Shown here in pieces: positions 24,051 through 35,430 of a stretch of 64,000 nt of DNA. How positions within the stretch are numbered: the stretch's first letter is position 1; each line of letters begins with the position of its first letter. The notes beneath the pieces were generated by a model, which saw nothing but the letters and a program-made list of their open reading frames with translations, was not told the DNA's origin and searched no databases. Source of the stretch: Emydura subglobosa (lineage: Eukaryota; Chordata; Testudines; Chelidae). The stretch is from positions 5,332,624-5,396,623 of the forward strand of contig ML679963.1 in assembly GCA_007922225.1 (NCBI GenBank), read 5' to 3'. The position numbers and the translations under genes are program-made.

Positions 24051-24766
24051 CATCTCATAGCTTTTCTGAAGTTATGTTTATATCTATGTATGGTCATCTT
24101 GGTTCCAATAATGAAATGTACATTTGGTTCACAGGCCTCAAATTGCCTGTATAATGGTTCAAGATTCAAATATAAGGCAACGCCTGGTATTTTTGGAAAG
24201 GTTTCTTCATGCTGATTCCAGCATCTCACAGTTTATTTTTCTGCTGCTGGGAGAGTATGTGCTGTATTATAGGTATTTATAAGGTGCCTGCCACCTTGGT
24301 ATCTGAGTACTGATATGATCTAAATAGTATATCCAAAGCTTTAAAATGTGATTACATATTTGGATTTGTTTATGCTCTGAGGTGAATTTTGTGATAATAA
24401 GAATAGATACCAACAAAATCTTATTAAGTAGAAAACTACAGAGTGTGCTTACATTAACCAGCACATGCCTATGGTAAACCCAAGGAAATGCACAATTTGT
24501 GTTTTGAAATGCAATATCATAAATTCTCAAATCATAAAATCCCTGCAGGACAGGAGATTGCTGCAAATAGGAAGAGGTTAACAAAACAAGAAATGACACT
24601 AATAATCATCATACATAAACAAACACCTCCTACTGAGACAATCTTATTTGCATTGGTGGAATAATTATTACTAAAAGAAATGCAAGTGACAAAGTAACTC
24701 ACATTGATACATACCTTAGGGGTCTATTCTAGTCAATGATTTTTAAAAAAAGGCTTGGGCATGTGG

Positions 24767-24799
<33 letters not shown>

Positions 24800-26875
24800 T
24801 TTCAGCCAGAAAGCGAAGCGTTTTTTTTTTTTACTCGTTTTATGGCTCCCAAGAAGGAAAAGGAGCAGTGGGGAATTTAGTAAAATGAAGCTCCTCTCAG
24901 GTGCAACTTCTCCATCTGATTCTTACATCAAAAATGAATTCTATAGGGATGCAGAAGACATGGCTTTATTTAAAATTTAGGGATAAGGTCAGAAAATCAT
25001 GAGTTAACACACTTTCAGTTATTAAAAAACAATAAAATAGACTTCACAATTTGCTCTTCATTTTTACTCATTCATTCATGGTTTGGACAATTAAAACAGG
25101 CTAGTCAGTTTCACTAGTGTTTCTAGTCTGTTTCATTTCCTCAAACCTTAGCACAAAGCTGCAATGTTTGGGCCCCACACACTCCAGGGGAACCTTTACA
25201 TCTAACAAATAAGCTTGTTTTCACTGAATTCATTTTAAGTGAGAGATGGGCAACATTTTTATTAAGTGTTACAAGATTTTTTTTCTTGTTCTTTAAACTA
25301 CAAAATCTAAAAGCGGGTCATCTGTAACCTGAGAATGTCCCTTTAATTTAATTCTAAGGAACACAAACTTGTGCAGATATTGAGGAAATGATGCCAGTGC
25401 AACGACCCTGACTGGAAATAGTGCTGTGTTCCGACACTGAAGAGCATGATGTTTATACCCTGGTTCCACAATTCTGTCTTTCTGATGGCTGGGAGGGGAA
25501 TAGCACCATATATTATTGTTTTTTTAAATACAAGTTTTTTACAATGAAAAATGCAAAACACCCCAAAGTATTTATATGCTTATTAATGTATGCATTTGAT
25601 ATACAAGGCTCGGTAAGATAGAATCATTTGGCTTTTTCTCAGAGTTCTTTTGGTCTCATCCAAACTGTTCATACAATGACAGTCTAACTATGAAGAAAGA
25701 TAACATTGGGTGCATATATTAAAAAGTAAGAAACAAAATGTGGCAAGGTTAGAATGGGTAACTGCACACTTCCAGGAGGCATGAAATGTGAAGCTTGTGA
25801 AATGCAGGTAGCTAGCACAGCTGCACTTCTAGAAACATGTGACTGATTTTTTTAGTTGTTTTTGTATTAATTAGTGAATGAGCCCTGTTTTGTGCAGTTA
25901 TGACAAATACCCATGCCGAGCTTTATGATTTGGAACTCCCGCAGCAGAATTATTCTTGGGGGACTCCTTGACCTTAATTTTGCCTTCCTCCCAAATGATC
26001 TTACTCCCATCTCTTCATTCTCCCACTCTAAGACAAGGCAGAGCAACACTGAACAGAGCACTAATCTGTCTATCAAGCAGCAGACTGCACAACTGCTTCT
26101 CCATAGCCTCTCTGTTGAGACTGCCAACAAGAATGCCAATTACTGCCAATTGTAATGCGAACACCTGTCCACAAAGGACTGGACTGTGACCACCAACTCA
26201 GTTCATACAGGCCAGCAAATAGCTCTTAGATGGTAACAACTTTCATCATCATTTGGGCTGGATTTGAATTAATGATCTAAAGATGAAAAACTCTCTATCA
26301 AATTATCAATCTCTTGGCCATCCGTGCTCTAACTAGTATCTTAAATTCAGGCATTCTGTAACTGAAAAAATATAAGACATCTAGGAGTGCTTAATAATAA
26401 ATTAATACAAGTACCCGACAATGATAACTTTCATATCACAGTTTCACTGTCTTCCCAGTTTTGTCGAGACAGAACTGCCTTTCTTTGCCTCGCAGTCCTT
26501 TCGGTCTCATCCAAACACTGTCAGTTGCATGTATTAATACTTAGGATATTTAGTACAAAGACACACTGTCCAAATAATATATGACAGTTGCGTCAACATT
26601 TTGATCTACATAATAGCAACCAAATTCCTCTTGTGATACTTTGGCATGTTGTTCCACTGCTCAAAAGATCTTCTTTAAGTCTAAACTTCTAGTTAAGCAA
26701 TGATTAATGGACTTTGTACATACATATGATTTTTTGTTTTTCTTTATAAAATTTCTCCTCTTTCAGCTTTTGCTTATCTATGAAGAAATACTAGGAATAA
26801 AGACAACATCTCATATTCAGCATAGTAGATGAGTGAACAACCAATTCAAGAAACTGCTAATGGAATACTACTACT
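24050..26875. other. Non-coding stretch with two T tracts
   Basis: A T run of 27 bases (24768-24794) and one of 12 (24821-24832) are separated by 26 bases. No other repeat is recognised with confidence, and there is no supported gene. A sequence at about 26200-26340 (GGGCTGGATTTGAATTAATG) may be a decayed tRNA-related SINE, but I could not delimit it. Confidence 0.4.
24768..24832. repeat. Two adjacent poly-T tracts
   Basis: T27 and T12 are separated by AAAAATTTCAGCCAGAAAGC and a further six bases. They could mark an antisense poly-A tail of a decayed retrocopy, but no gene-derived sequence is visible on the adjoining side. Confidence 0.85.
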
Positions 26876-27060
26876 AAAACTACTTTGTATTTATATACTA
26901 TCTGTAACCCAAAGATCTTAAAGGGAGTACAGGCATCCTCCTTTGCACAGAGAGTGGAAGTAAGCAGAGAGGTTAAGTGACTTGTCTCAGGCCAACCAGT
27001 GAGTAAGTAGCAGAGAGGACTGAGAAGTCTCCATCCTGTGCTGTTGACACAAACTCCAAT
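26875..27060 (-). repeat. MIR-type SINE
   Basis: The minus-strand reading follows the MIR order. Plus-strand landmarks are TTTATATACTATCTGTAACC, then CAGAGAGGTTAAGTGACTTG, then CCATCCTGTGCTGTTGAC at the antisense head. It is decayed but clearly of the same family as 53338-53520. Confidence 0.65.
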
Positions 27061-27687
27061 CTATGGGAAGGCTTCCTTTCATGCTTGTTATCAAGTGTCT
27101 TAATTACAGTGGCTTTAAAAATACATTTTAAAAATGATATTTGTGCCCATGTGTCTCCGAGAATTAAATCTTATAAATGCCTAGATCCTGCATGTGGAAG
27201 AGAGCTCAGGTTTTTCACCTAACATGTACGACATGCAGCTCTAAGATTCCATTTTGTTTCTGCAAACGTTCACTTAATTATTTTTAAACAGATCAGTCAC
27301 GATATTTATCCAGACACAACAATAGGGGAAAAGCACAGTCAACAGACTGAAGGCAGTCGGATAAAGAGCCTTCCTGGGCTCATTAAATACTTGGTCATAC
27401 ATTCACCAGGCTCCATGCTCTTTAAAGATCAATCTGTTTACTTCATTGCCATCGTTACTAATATTCAAGTGATATTTAAAATAAATACGTTAGCAAGGCA
27501 TTTGATCTCATTGCTATGTAGACTACAATCCTGGTAGACTACATTTCTGGATGTAGTGAACTATTCCCCGATTCCTTGACATCTTGATGCTTTCTACTAC
27601 ATTGCAGAGGTGCTATAGGCAGTGAAGGAACCTGAGCCACTGTTGTGAATGCTTACATGCTTCGTGCTCTGCTGAATCAGGGCCGAT

Positions 27688-27770
27688 GGTCCAGACCCTC
27701 AACTGATGTATACTGACATCGCTCCATGGGCTTCACTGGAGCTAAACTGGAGCCAGCTGAGGATCCGTCT
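27688..27770. repeat. GATCCTCAGCTGG-type hairpin repeat
   Basis: The left end GGTCCAGACCCTCAACTG opposes the right end CCAGCTGAGGATCCGTCT around a CCATGGGCTTCACTGGAGC centre. It is a member of the same family as 9571-9655, whose right arm has the near-identical CAGCTGAGGATCCGGCC. Confidence 0.65.
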
Positions 27771-28423
27771 CAATACTCCTAAAACTTACTTTTCAGCATT
27801 TTTTTTGCTGCCTAAATATGAATGGGAAAGAAGTCATCATAGCTTACGCACTTATTATTTGCAAAATGCAACATGGATCTCGGGGGTTTATTTTTTGGTA
27901 CTGCAGATAGAAATCAGTGGATTCTTTTCCATGGAAGGTTTCAGTTAGGGCTAGCTGGAGCATTTCAGAACATTCAAAGTTTTGACCAAAAATGGAAGTA
28001 ATGTCCTGCACTTTTTTTTTTTTGGCGTAGAATTTCTGTTCTATTTTTCACCCAGTTCTGGTATTATCGCACAATGCAAGTAGCTTGGCTCTTTCTTTCC
28101 AATTTAAAATTAAATGTAAGAAGTAGTTCTCATCTTGTTACAGTGACAAACTCATAATGTTGTCACTGAGACATGGATGTTCTAATAGGTAAACACCAGC
28201 GACTATGTAAAGAGATTACAAGGCACTCTTTAACAGGGCTGACATCAGAACATTTTAAGCTCTCATCAAAGCATTTCACTGTTTCAAAAGCATGTGTGTC
28301 TGAGGACTGATTTTAGTGCTGGTCACAGGAACTACTGGACTGGCAGCTCTCAAGTATGAAGGCTTCTACAGGTAGAGTAGGAATCAGCAATTCATGTTTC
28401 CTCTACGCTGCCCTATCAAGGAG

Positions 28424-28663
28424 TAGAGCCCTGCAAATCCGCAGCTATCTGCTGATGCGGATGCAGATGTGTTGTTTATCATCTTTGCGGATCGCTGACC
28501 AGATGTGGATCCAAATTTTGGTATCCGTGCAGGGCTCTAACAGTGAGATAGGATGCTGGTGTGGGCGGGGATACACATAAAAGGTGGAATGCAGATCGTG
28601 GGTCGGATACAAGTTCATTAGCGTGGATGTCGATCCAAACTTTTGCATCCGCATAAGGCTCTA
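28424..28663. mobile_element. hAT-type MITE with degenerate 8-bp duplication
   Basis: The 240-bp element starts TAGAGCCCTGCAAATCCGC and ends CATCCGCATAAGGCTCTA. The flanks TCAAGGAG (28416-28423) and CCAACGAG (28664-28671) agree at six of eight positions, as expected for an old hAT target duplication. An internal copy of the right end, TGCAGGGCTCTA at about 28529-28540, suggests two units fused or nested. The interior repeats GCGGAT and GGATCC words on both strands. Confidence 0.75.
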
Positions 28664-29017
28664 CCAACGAGCCCCAAACCAGAGATGGAGGCACTCCCTC
28701 CATGGGTGACAGTTCAGACTCCCTGTTGTTTTATTCCACAGTACAAACACAACTCAGCCAATGGGAATGTGATGCTTGAAGGCATCTTGGGATACATTAC
28801 TGTTCATATATCACAGCATTCCTGCCACAAGGGCCTAATGAGGCATGAAACAGATCCCTTATGTACCCAACTGAAAAGAACCCTTAATTCCACTCTTCAG
28901 TCTGTATCCTATAGAAATAAAAGAGGTGGAAGATAAAGAAAAATGTACATGCACAAATAAATCATATATTTTAAGTAAAAAAGCGTATCTATATTTCTTC
29001 TCCCCCCGAAAGAGACG

Positions 29018-29149
29018 CAATGGTGTTATGGTTACGACGCAAGACTGGGAGCCAGGAGATTGGGGTTCTATTCCAGGCTCTGCTGCAGATTTGCTGCATG
29101 ACTTTGGGCAAGAAACTTAACCTATGGGGGCCTTGATTTTCCTGAAGCC
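29018..29149 (+). repeat. MIR-type SINE, tRNA-derived head and core
   Basis: The segment TGGGAGCCAGGAGATTGGGG followed by TTCTATTCCAGGCTCTGCTG contains a B-box-like GGTTCTATTCC, the internal RNA polymerase III promoter element kept from the ancestral tRNA. GACTTTGGGCAAGAAACTTA follows in the core. The LINE-derived tail is missing, so the copy is 3' truncated. Confidence 0.7.
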
Positions 29150-29156
29150 AAGCAGA

Positions 29157-29396
29157 CTGTTTACACAATGGAGCTGGAGGTGTAATTTCCAGTTCATGTA
29201 GGTATACCTGTGCTGGCTCTGAAAACGTAAGTGTAACTGCAGCAGATGGACAAGTCGCCCCGTATACAATTCTGTCTGAATTGTAGGTACCTACTCAGGC
29301 AGCTAGCTCCTGCCCACTGCTCGCATCACCACAGCTACACCTCTAATGTTAACATGTACTGGAAATTCAACCTTCAGCTCCAGTGTAGACATAGCC
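29157..29396. mobile_element. TIR MITE with TCTACACTGGAGCTG-type ends
   Basis: The left segment starting TACACAATGGAGCTGGAGG then TGTAATTTCCAGTTCATGT opposes the right segment ACATGTACTGGAAATTCAAC followed by CTTCAGCTCCAGTGTAGAC. The arms are about 40 bp with some mismatches. The GTAGACAT right terminus resembles that of the 15382-15695 element, so the two may belong to one superfamily. Confidence 0.65.
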
Positions 29397-29754
29397 ACAG
29401 AAAGTTAGTGGCCGAACTGGGAGCAAATCCCTACTGCCAAACGCAAATCAGTAGGTCACACTGACACTGCTGAAGGGCTTTCTTCTTTGTCGCCTTGTAC
29501 ATGCCTTTTCCTTGTGCATCAAAGGGAAAACTGAATATTAATTCAATCTGTGTTGTTTTTTCTACCTCTTTTAGTTTGTACTCTGAAGCCTTCTACACTG
29601 TTTATTCTGGAGCTACAGTATATGGCCACTAAACCCGTCTCAGAATCAAAAATAAAAGCTGTTGGCCTAGTATTTTCTGTTGCTATTCGGGAGTTTCAGT
29701 ATTTATTGGTGCAACATTATTTGTAAGGGATTGACATAACTCTCATTGAATGAC

Positions 29755-29905
29755 TCCCATTGACGTCAGTGGGATCTGAATACAGCCCTATATGAAAAGC
29801 AAACACTGAAAAACTAAAGGGAGCTTGAAGTTGTTAGCCAACAAGCTCAAATTCTGCCTTACTCCCATTGACATCAATGTATCCGAGGCAGAATCTGGCC
29901 TGTAA
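29755..29905. repeat. Two short hairpin-type repeat relics
   Basis: One relic is ACTCCCATTGACGTCAGTGG at 29752-29790. The other is at 29848-29900, where AATTCTGCCTTACTCCC faces GAGGCAGAATCTGGCC with CATTGACATCAATG at the centre. The second has clear opposing arms. Confidence 0.5.
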
Positions 29906-30689
29906 GAGCATTGTTGACATTTTACGACTGCTCATTTGGCATAGCAGAAACCTTTCCTGCTTCACAACCTATGTATCTTTGACACACTTTGCATAAAGAA
30001 TTTAGCACGAAGAAGGATTAAAGTTACAGGGCATTAAATCTTGCACTTTTCTGCTTTCTATAAGCTTTGATTAGTGCTGGGTAAGCCCAGGACTCACGTT
30101 GAGTTAGCCAGAAGGGAAAAAATCCACAAGGCTCACAAGATATAAGCTCTAAGTAAGCTACTCCTTAACATTTTCAAACAAATATGTATTACTTTTTTGA
30201 ATTCCGAAAGCGTGTTTAGTAAAGGAGAACCTGAGATTTAAATGATGGGTCCAATTTAAAGAAATAGGTTCTATGAAAAGGGAGAAAATTAAACCTTATT
30301 CATGACACTGGCTTGGATTTCGGTGTATAAAAATTCTCTTGATTACAATATCTAGACAAATGAGCTAACCAAATAACAGCTAACTGAAAATATAACTAAA
30401 TGTAAACACAACATCAGCGACTGAAAACTAAATAATCCCCACTGAAACCACCACTTGTAGCAAGCCAACCCCACTGCAAAGAGCCTTGCAATAAATTCCA
30501 GTTCTGTTGGACCAAAAGGGCAGGTAAGTCAAACAGTTCAGGGGCTTTCACCAAGGATGCTGTGAGCCTAGACATACAAATCTAGGCTCTGATCCTGGAA
30601 AGGCCAGTGAATTGAACTATAATTGTGCATAATGTTAAGTACACATGAAAATCAGGGCCCTACAGACCATCAGTGAGAGCTCAGTAGAT

Positions 30690-30960
30690 CTCAGTTGTCA
30701 GGAGGGACCATGAAGACAGAGATGGTCTCTTAGATATTCTGATTCTACAGCACTTTATAGATGAAAAACAATACCAGGAATTGCACCAGAAATGAGTTGG
30801 AAGCCACTGCAGTCTGTGAAGCATAGATGTAATATGTTCCATGAAAGCACAACATCAGATAACTAATGGGAAGCCCGCATAGTGCCCTAGCTGAAATCGA
30901 GGTCATGACAGTATTGCAATCAGGAGGTGACTATGTTATGGATAACATTACAGGTCCTTA
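30690..30960 (+). repeat. L2-type LINE 3' region fragment
   Basis: AATTGCACCAGAAATGAGTTGG followed by AAGCCACTGCAGTCTGTG and a later CAGTATTGCAATCAGGAGGT follow the order I recall for the non-coding 3' region of L2-type LINEs in sauropsids (text of the kind: remaining amount of element, then GGAAGCCAGTGCAG, then CAGTAGTCCA). It is decayed and no coding sequence is seen. Confidence 0.4.
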
Positions 30961-31596
30961 TAGGTGATTTACTTATTTGTGCACCACTGCTTACCACATT
31001 GTGATTTCTAATGCCACAGTAGGTCTTTCCATTCTTATAATCCACTGAAGTTAAAAAACAACCAATCTATCTCTCCACCCTGCCACTCAAAAAACCAAGA
31101 CTTTCAATAGAAAAGAAGTAGGACAAACTTTTTAATTTACCATACCTGCCTACAGGGAAGGTTACTGAAATTCATCAAATGGGCTAAAATTTTACTGTCT
31201 CTCTTCAATCCTTGAGTTTCAATGCAGGATAGCATTAGCATAAAACTCTGACAATATCCTTCCAAAGTCACTGAGTGACTTTTTAAACATTTGTTTTCTT
31301 ACTGGAGTAGCTTTACTGTGCTTGAGAAGCCCACTGGAATCTGGGATTCAGCCAGAGATTTTAGACTCAGGTGAGCATGGATACAAAAGTCTACATGACC
31401 TAAAATGTAAATACCTGTCATTAGTGCCATCTCTTAGGAAGCTCTATAAACACGGCCTCACTTCTCTTTCTCACTCAACATATGATCTTTTTATAACTAT
31501 TTTCTATGAAAGAAACAATATATAGGTATGTTTCCTGAAAGTGTCATTAAAAACATCAGAGTGAGCAGCCGGTATTAGATACAAATGCCACTTATA

Positions 31597-31800
31597 CAAG
31601 TCGGGTGAGATAATATCTTTTATTGGACTAACTTCTGTTGGTGAAAGAGTTAAACTTTCGAGCTGACAAAGAACTCAGTGTAAGCTCAAAAGCTTGTCTC
31701 TTTCACCAACAGAAACTGGTCCAATAAAAGATACTATCTCGCCCACCTTGTCTCTCTCATATCCTGGGACTACAACAGCACTGCAAACACGTCCACATAC
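31597..31800. mobile_element. Penelope-like element tail in head-to-head inverted arrangement
   Basis: The right part (31676-31800, plus strand) is the PLE 3' tail also seen at 8870-8975: AAGCTTGTCTCTTTCACCAA, then GGTCCAATAAAAGATACTAT and CACCTTGTCTCTCTCATATC. The left part (31597-31675) is the same tail in reverse complement. The arms at 31597-31649 and 31698-31750 are 53 bp each with about 6-7 mismatches or shifts, separated by a 48-bp spacer that is itself roughly symmetrical. No PLE coding sequence remains. Confidence 0.75.
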
Positions 31801-31919
31801 TCTACGTCTATCTACCACTTCTATCGCCAGTTGGAAACCTTGTAAGTTACATTAAATATGCTCTAATTGAGGGGGTCCCAAACAACATACTTAGGGTATA
31901 GATTTTTCATGGGTATATG

Positions 31920-32225
31920 GAGTTTCTCACATCCAGGTCAGGAGTTTAAATTCAGCCCAGATCAGTAATGATGGAGTCATTACCATGTGATGGCCATTTG
32001 ATGGCTTACAAGGAATGAACTGGTGGCCTCGGTCCAGTTCCTAGTGAAAGTATTAAAAAGACCAACTCCCCCATCCCCAAACAGAAACACCAAAGCTCAT
32101 TATTACAACGGGGACTAATTGGCACTCTTGGTGGTGGTCTCAGTAGAGAGGCCAAGACCTGAATATCAACAAGGATTGAAGTCCATCCTCTCATCTCTAA
32201 GAAGTGGTGTCTGCTGCTCAGGGTG
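31920..32225. repeat. Unnamed dispersed repeat, copy A
   Basis: This copy shares a series of ordered blocks with 47870-48110: AGTTTAAATTCAG, AGATCAGTAATGAT, GTCATTACCAT/GGTTACCATCT, GATGGCTTACAAGGAATG/GTGGCCTATCGGGAATG, and AGAGGCCAAG/AGAGGTGCCAAG near the far end. The order and spacing are kept over about 250-300 bp. I cannot name the family. The 108-codon minus-strand open frame at 32006-32332 lies mostly inside and is likely fortuitous. Confidence 0.6.
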
Positions 32226-32544
32226 GAAGTAGACTGGACCACTTCGAGTGCTCTGCCTGTTTCCTGGAGAAAGAGAGAAATTCTCTTTGCAGTGCTGTCA
32301 ATCAGGAACCTTTTCATGAGCCCCAAATTCACTTACTTTAAAAAAAAAAAAAAGGCTACTCAAATCATCTAACATGTATTATACTTTAAGAAACATAAAA
32401 TAGAAACGAGACAATCCTTCACTTCACTTTTACTGCCAAAGTTTTGAAGTTTTTAGGCTTTTCGCTAATGATAATGCCTCACTGGCTCCATTCCACTTTT
32501 TGAGATATTGCAGGAAATTCATAGGGAGAAATTATAATGTGGAT

Positions 32545-32571
32545 CACAGCTGTGCAGTTTAAAGCTGCACA
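32545..32571. promoter_or_regulatory. Compound palindrome with E-box, candidate only
   Basis: CACAGCTGTG is a perfect 10-bp palindrome containing an E-box (CAGCTG). It overlaps TGTGCAG, seven bases, then CTGCACA, a perfect 7-bp inverted repeat. This lies in a repeat-free stretch. E-boxes arise often by chance, so this is a candidate protein-binding site and no more. Confidence 0.2.
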
Positions 32572-32859
32572 AGCCTCTCATTTAAAGTGTTTCAGCTAGA
32601 CTAAACATTACCTTGACACACTGCAAAGTTGCAAACACTTTCCTCTTCTTAAGAATGTGTTCTGCATTAGCACAACTAATGTGAAGATGGGAATGTGCCT
32701 ATCTAAAAAGGAATTGGATGTTCACTGCTATATACAAATCCAAATCACCAAAGTAATCTTTATTGGTATGGATATTCACTTTTTTCTTATGGGTTGCTCT
32801 GTTTCAAATTTTAGGGTCTGGTGCTCACTAAAAAGAAAAACTGAGGCACTGTATCTTTA

Positions 32860-33750
32860 AGATTTCAAACATCTGTCTGTGCCCGTATATCAATGCTCCA
32901 TGCTGTGATGGCTTTTCTGCCTGCTGCTCAAATTTGTCCAATTAGACACAGCCCCACAGGGTGGAATGTAGTGTGAAATGTGTCTGCTGATGTTTGAGAA
33001 TTAACAAACACAGACATGCTGCTTAAAGGCCTTTAAGTGACAGGCCAAGAAACGCCTTCCCAGGACAAAAGCAGGAGGGACTCTCTATTTAAAACCCTGG
33101 ATCAGCCAGTTAAGAGATTCCCAGTCAGCTAGGTAAAGTGTGTTAGCCATTGCTGCACTTCGCACCTCAAGCTGTGCTGTCTCACACCACTGACCCCTCA
33201 ATGGCGACATAATTCTCAAGAAGAAGCCAGGATTATCTGTCTAAGAGTCTTACATGTGTCATGTAAGGTCAGGTGCCAACTGCAATGTAAATTAGTAGTT
33301 AAGAGTATTGGTAGCTAGACAGATGCTGGGAGCCTCAATTAGAAAGAAAAGTCAGATTATAAGTAATTAAGAGACACACACACACAAAAATGCTTCCGAG
33401 GCTGAATACCTAAACTGCCTCATTCCACAGCACTTCCAGATCCTGACTGAAACATCTTTAGACTCCAGAGTAGTTCTCCATGGAGACAAAAATCCCTAAC
33501 GTGCTGGTGTCAAAAGTGCCAGCAGAAGAATTATGGAAGCGGGACGCTTTTATTAGGTAAAGTACACGAGTCATAATTTTTCCTTGCAAATGAAAAAAAG
33601 GGAAATTTTGTAATGTTTTGTCATAAATAGGTCTAATGGCCTTTCAAATAATAGTATAATTTAATTGCTTCCCTTCAAATATTACTAAAGAAGAAGAATG
33701 CCAGCTAAGCACTTGTTTGGAGAAGCTGTCTTTCTATTATATCTCCATCA
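32860..33750. other. Unique non-coding stretch
   Basis: No repeat, exon or RNA gene was recognised apart from a short CA run near 33375-33385. Confidence 0.5.
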
Positions 33751-33751
33751 C

Positions 33752-33970
33752 ATAATCACATTTTACTACGCACTGACTCCCAAGGACCTCAAACCACTTC
33801 ACAGACATAAATTAATCCTGCAACATCTGGTGTGATATCTAAGTACTTTTATTATCAGTCCCATTTTACAGATGGGCAAACAGATGCAGAGAGGTTAAAT
33901 GACTTGCTTTAGGACATAGATTGAGTCTGCCGAAGATCCGGGAAGAGACTCCGGGAGTCCTCATTCCCCG
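33752..33970 (-). repeat. MIR-type SINE
   Basis: The antisense order is clear: CCACTTCACAGACATAAATT (3' end side), TTTTATTATCAGTCCCATTT then TACAGATGGGCAAACAGATG, then AGAGGTTAAATGACTTGC, then toward the tRNA-like head GAGACTCCGGGAGTCCTCAT. It is nearly full length. Confidence 0.75.
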
Positions 33971-34039
33971 CTCTAATGTTTAGTTCACACTCCTGTCCTT
34001 ATAAGAACCTTATTTTATGTAAATGTATTTAAATTCAGT

Positions 34040-34250
34040 TCTTAGAGCCCTATTCTGGAAACATCCTCAGGCATAGACAGTGATTCAGGAAAACATTCCT
34101 CTTCAGGAGAGAATTTGAGAATGTGCTTTAAGTTGAAGTCAATGGGCACCTAAGCACATGAGAGGCTGAAACACGTGCTTAAGTGCTTTACTGAATATGG
34201 ATGGATTCAAGCACATGTTTAATGCTTTCCTGAACTGGGGCCACAATGTT
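34040..34250. repeat. Decayed hairpin repeats with CACTTAAGCAC words
   Basis: GTGCTTTAAGTTGAAGTCAA, GGGCACCTAAGCACATGAG and ACACGTGCTTAAGTGCTTTA followed by GAACTGGGGCC at the end form opposing blocks. They are related to 10084-10177, but the boundaries are uncertain. Confidence 0.45.
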
Positions 34251-34732
34251 TACTCTTGTGAGAAACCAATCGGTTTATTCATGGTAGTAAATGCTGAGGC
34301 CTATGGTTATGTTTGCAGGTTGGGTCTATTTATTTTAACCAATATTAACACACATGGAAAGCTATATATTTTGATTATTTATTGAAGAGGTCCAGGTCTG
34401 AAGACACCACTTAATATTTTTAACTTTTTATTTATTTATTTATATTTATTTAAACTAACAGACCGTCAGGGGATCACAAGATTACAATAGCAACTGCAGA
34501 ATGATTAGGAAACACTTAAGTAAAGGAGCAGTTCAATACAGAGGTAAGCACTCTGAAATGCTAGTGAAAATTCTTTTAAAATAGTTCAATCTTTTTTTCT
34601 TTTTTCTTTTTGCTTTCAAATTATGAAATTCAGGAGGGATTAAGTTTAAATTAATTTCTTACCAAATTTCATTCTTAACCGCAAGTCATTCTGGATTTCC
34701 ATAAGCACAAATAATATAGTACATTGGCAAAC

Positions 34733-34866
34733 TTTTTTTTTTTTTTTTGAGTGGCAGCTGATCTTTGAAATGTGTTCATTATTATTTATTCGTTGTGTTA
34801 CAATAGCAGCTCAAATCCTCAAACAGGAAGAGGTCTCCATTGGTCAGGCACTGTACAGACATACAA
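34733..34866 (+). repeat. Poly-T tract and L2-type tail fragment
   Basis: The T run at 34733-34749 is followed at 34795-34866 by CAATAGCAGCTCAAATCCTC and AGGCACTGTACAGACATAC. The latter is the sense version of the block seen antisense at 7015-7110. Only a short piece of the repeat survives. Confidence 0.5.
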
Positions 34867-35376
34867 CTATCAAATTGTTACTGGGCTGAGAACCTCATAC
34901 ACCAACATTTCAATCCAGAGCAAATGGTTAGGAACAAATAAGGCCTAGAAAAAAATAGGAGGCTTGGACAGGAAATACTGATTTCCCCCACTGTCACTGC
35001 AGCAGTACAAACAAACCGCCTGAAGGGAGAAAAAGGGAATAATGTAAAATGGTTTGTCAGAGTCAAAGGATAACTGGATTCTTCTTTAAAAAAAAATGTT
35101 AAAATATAAAACCTTTATGGTGAAAAGTTGGTATCTTAACAACGGTTATATGACCTTCCCACCAGAAGCAAAGACCCTGAACAGTAACAGTATGTCAAAG
35201 AATGTCTAAAAGACAGAAGCATTAATCATCTAGATGAATGATAAGTATCTCTGGATTTTTACTTTTTTGGTATTCACTTACTGGAAAGGCAATTTCTCTC
35301 CCTGAGCTAAAGCTCCAGGATGTTTACACATGGGTGTGACTGCTCATTCCAGGAGTTAACAGTTTTACCAATCGGG

Positions 35377-35430
35377 GTGTGTGTGTGTGTGTGCGCGTGT
35401 GTGCACGCGGTGGGGGGCGCAGGGGGATAC
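35377..35430. repeat. (GT)n microsatellite with GC-rich extension
   Basis: Alternating GT passes into GCGCGTGTGTGCACGCGG and then a G-rich end (GGTGGGGGGCGCAGGGGG). Alternating purine-pyrimidine of this kind can adopt the left-handed Z form in vitro. Confidence 0.85.

Noticed and set aside
24768..24832. Processed pseudogene indicated by the 27-T run
   Set aside because: No gene-like sequence adjoins the tract and no flanking duplication was seen.
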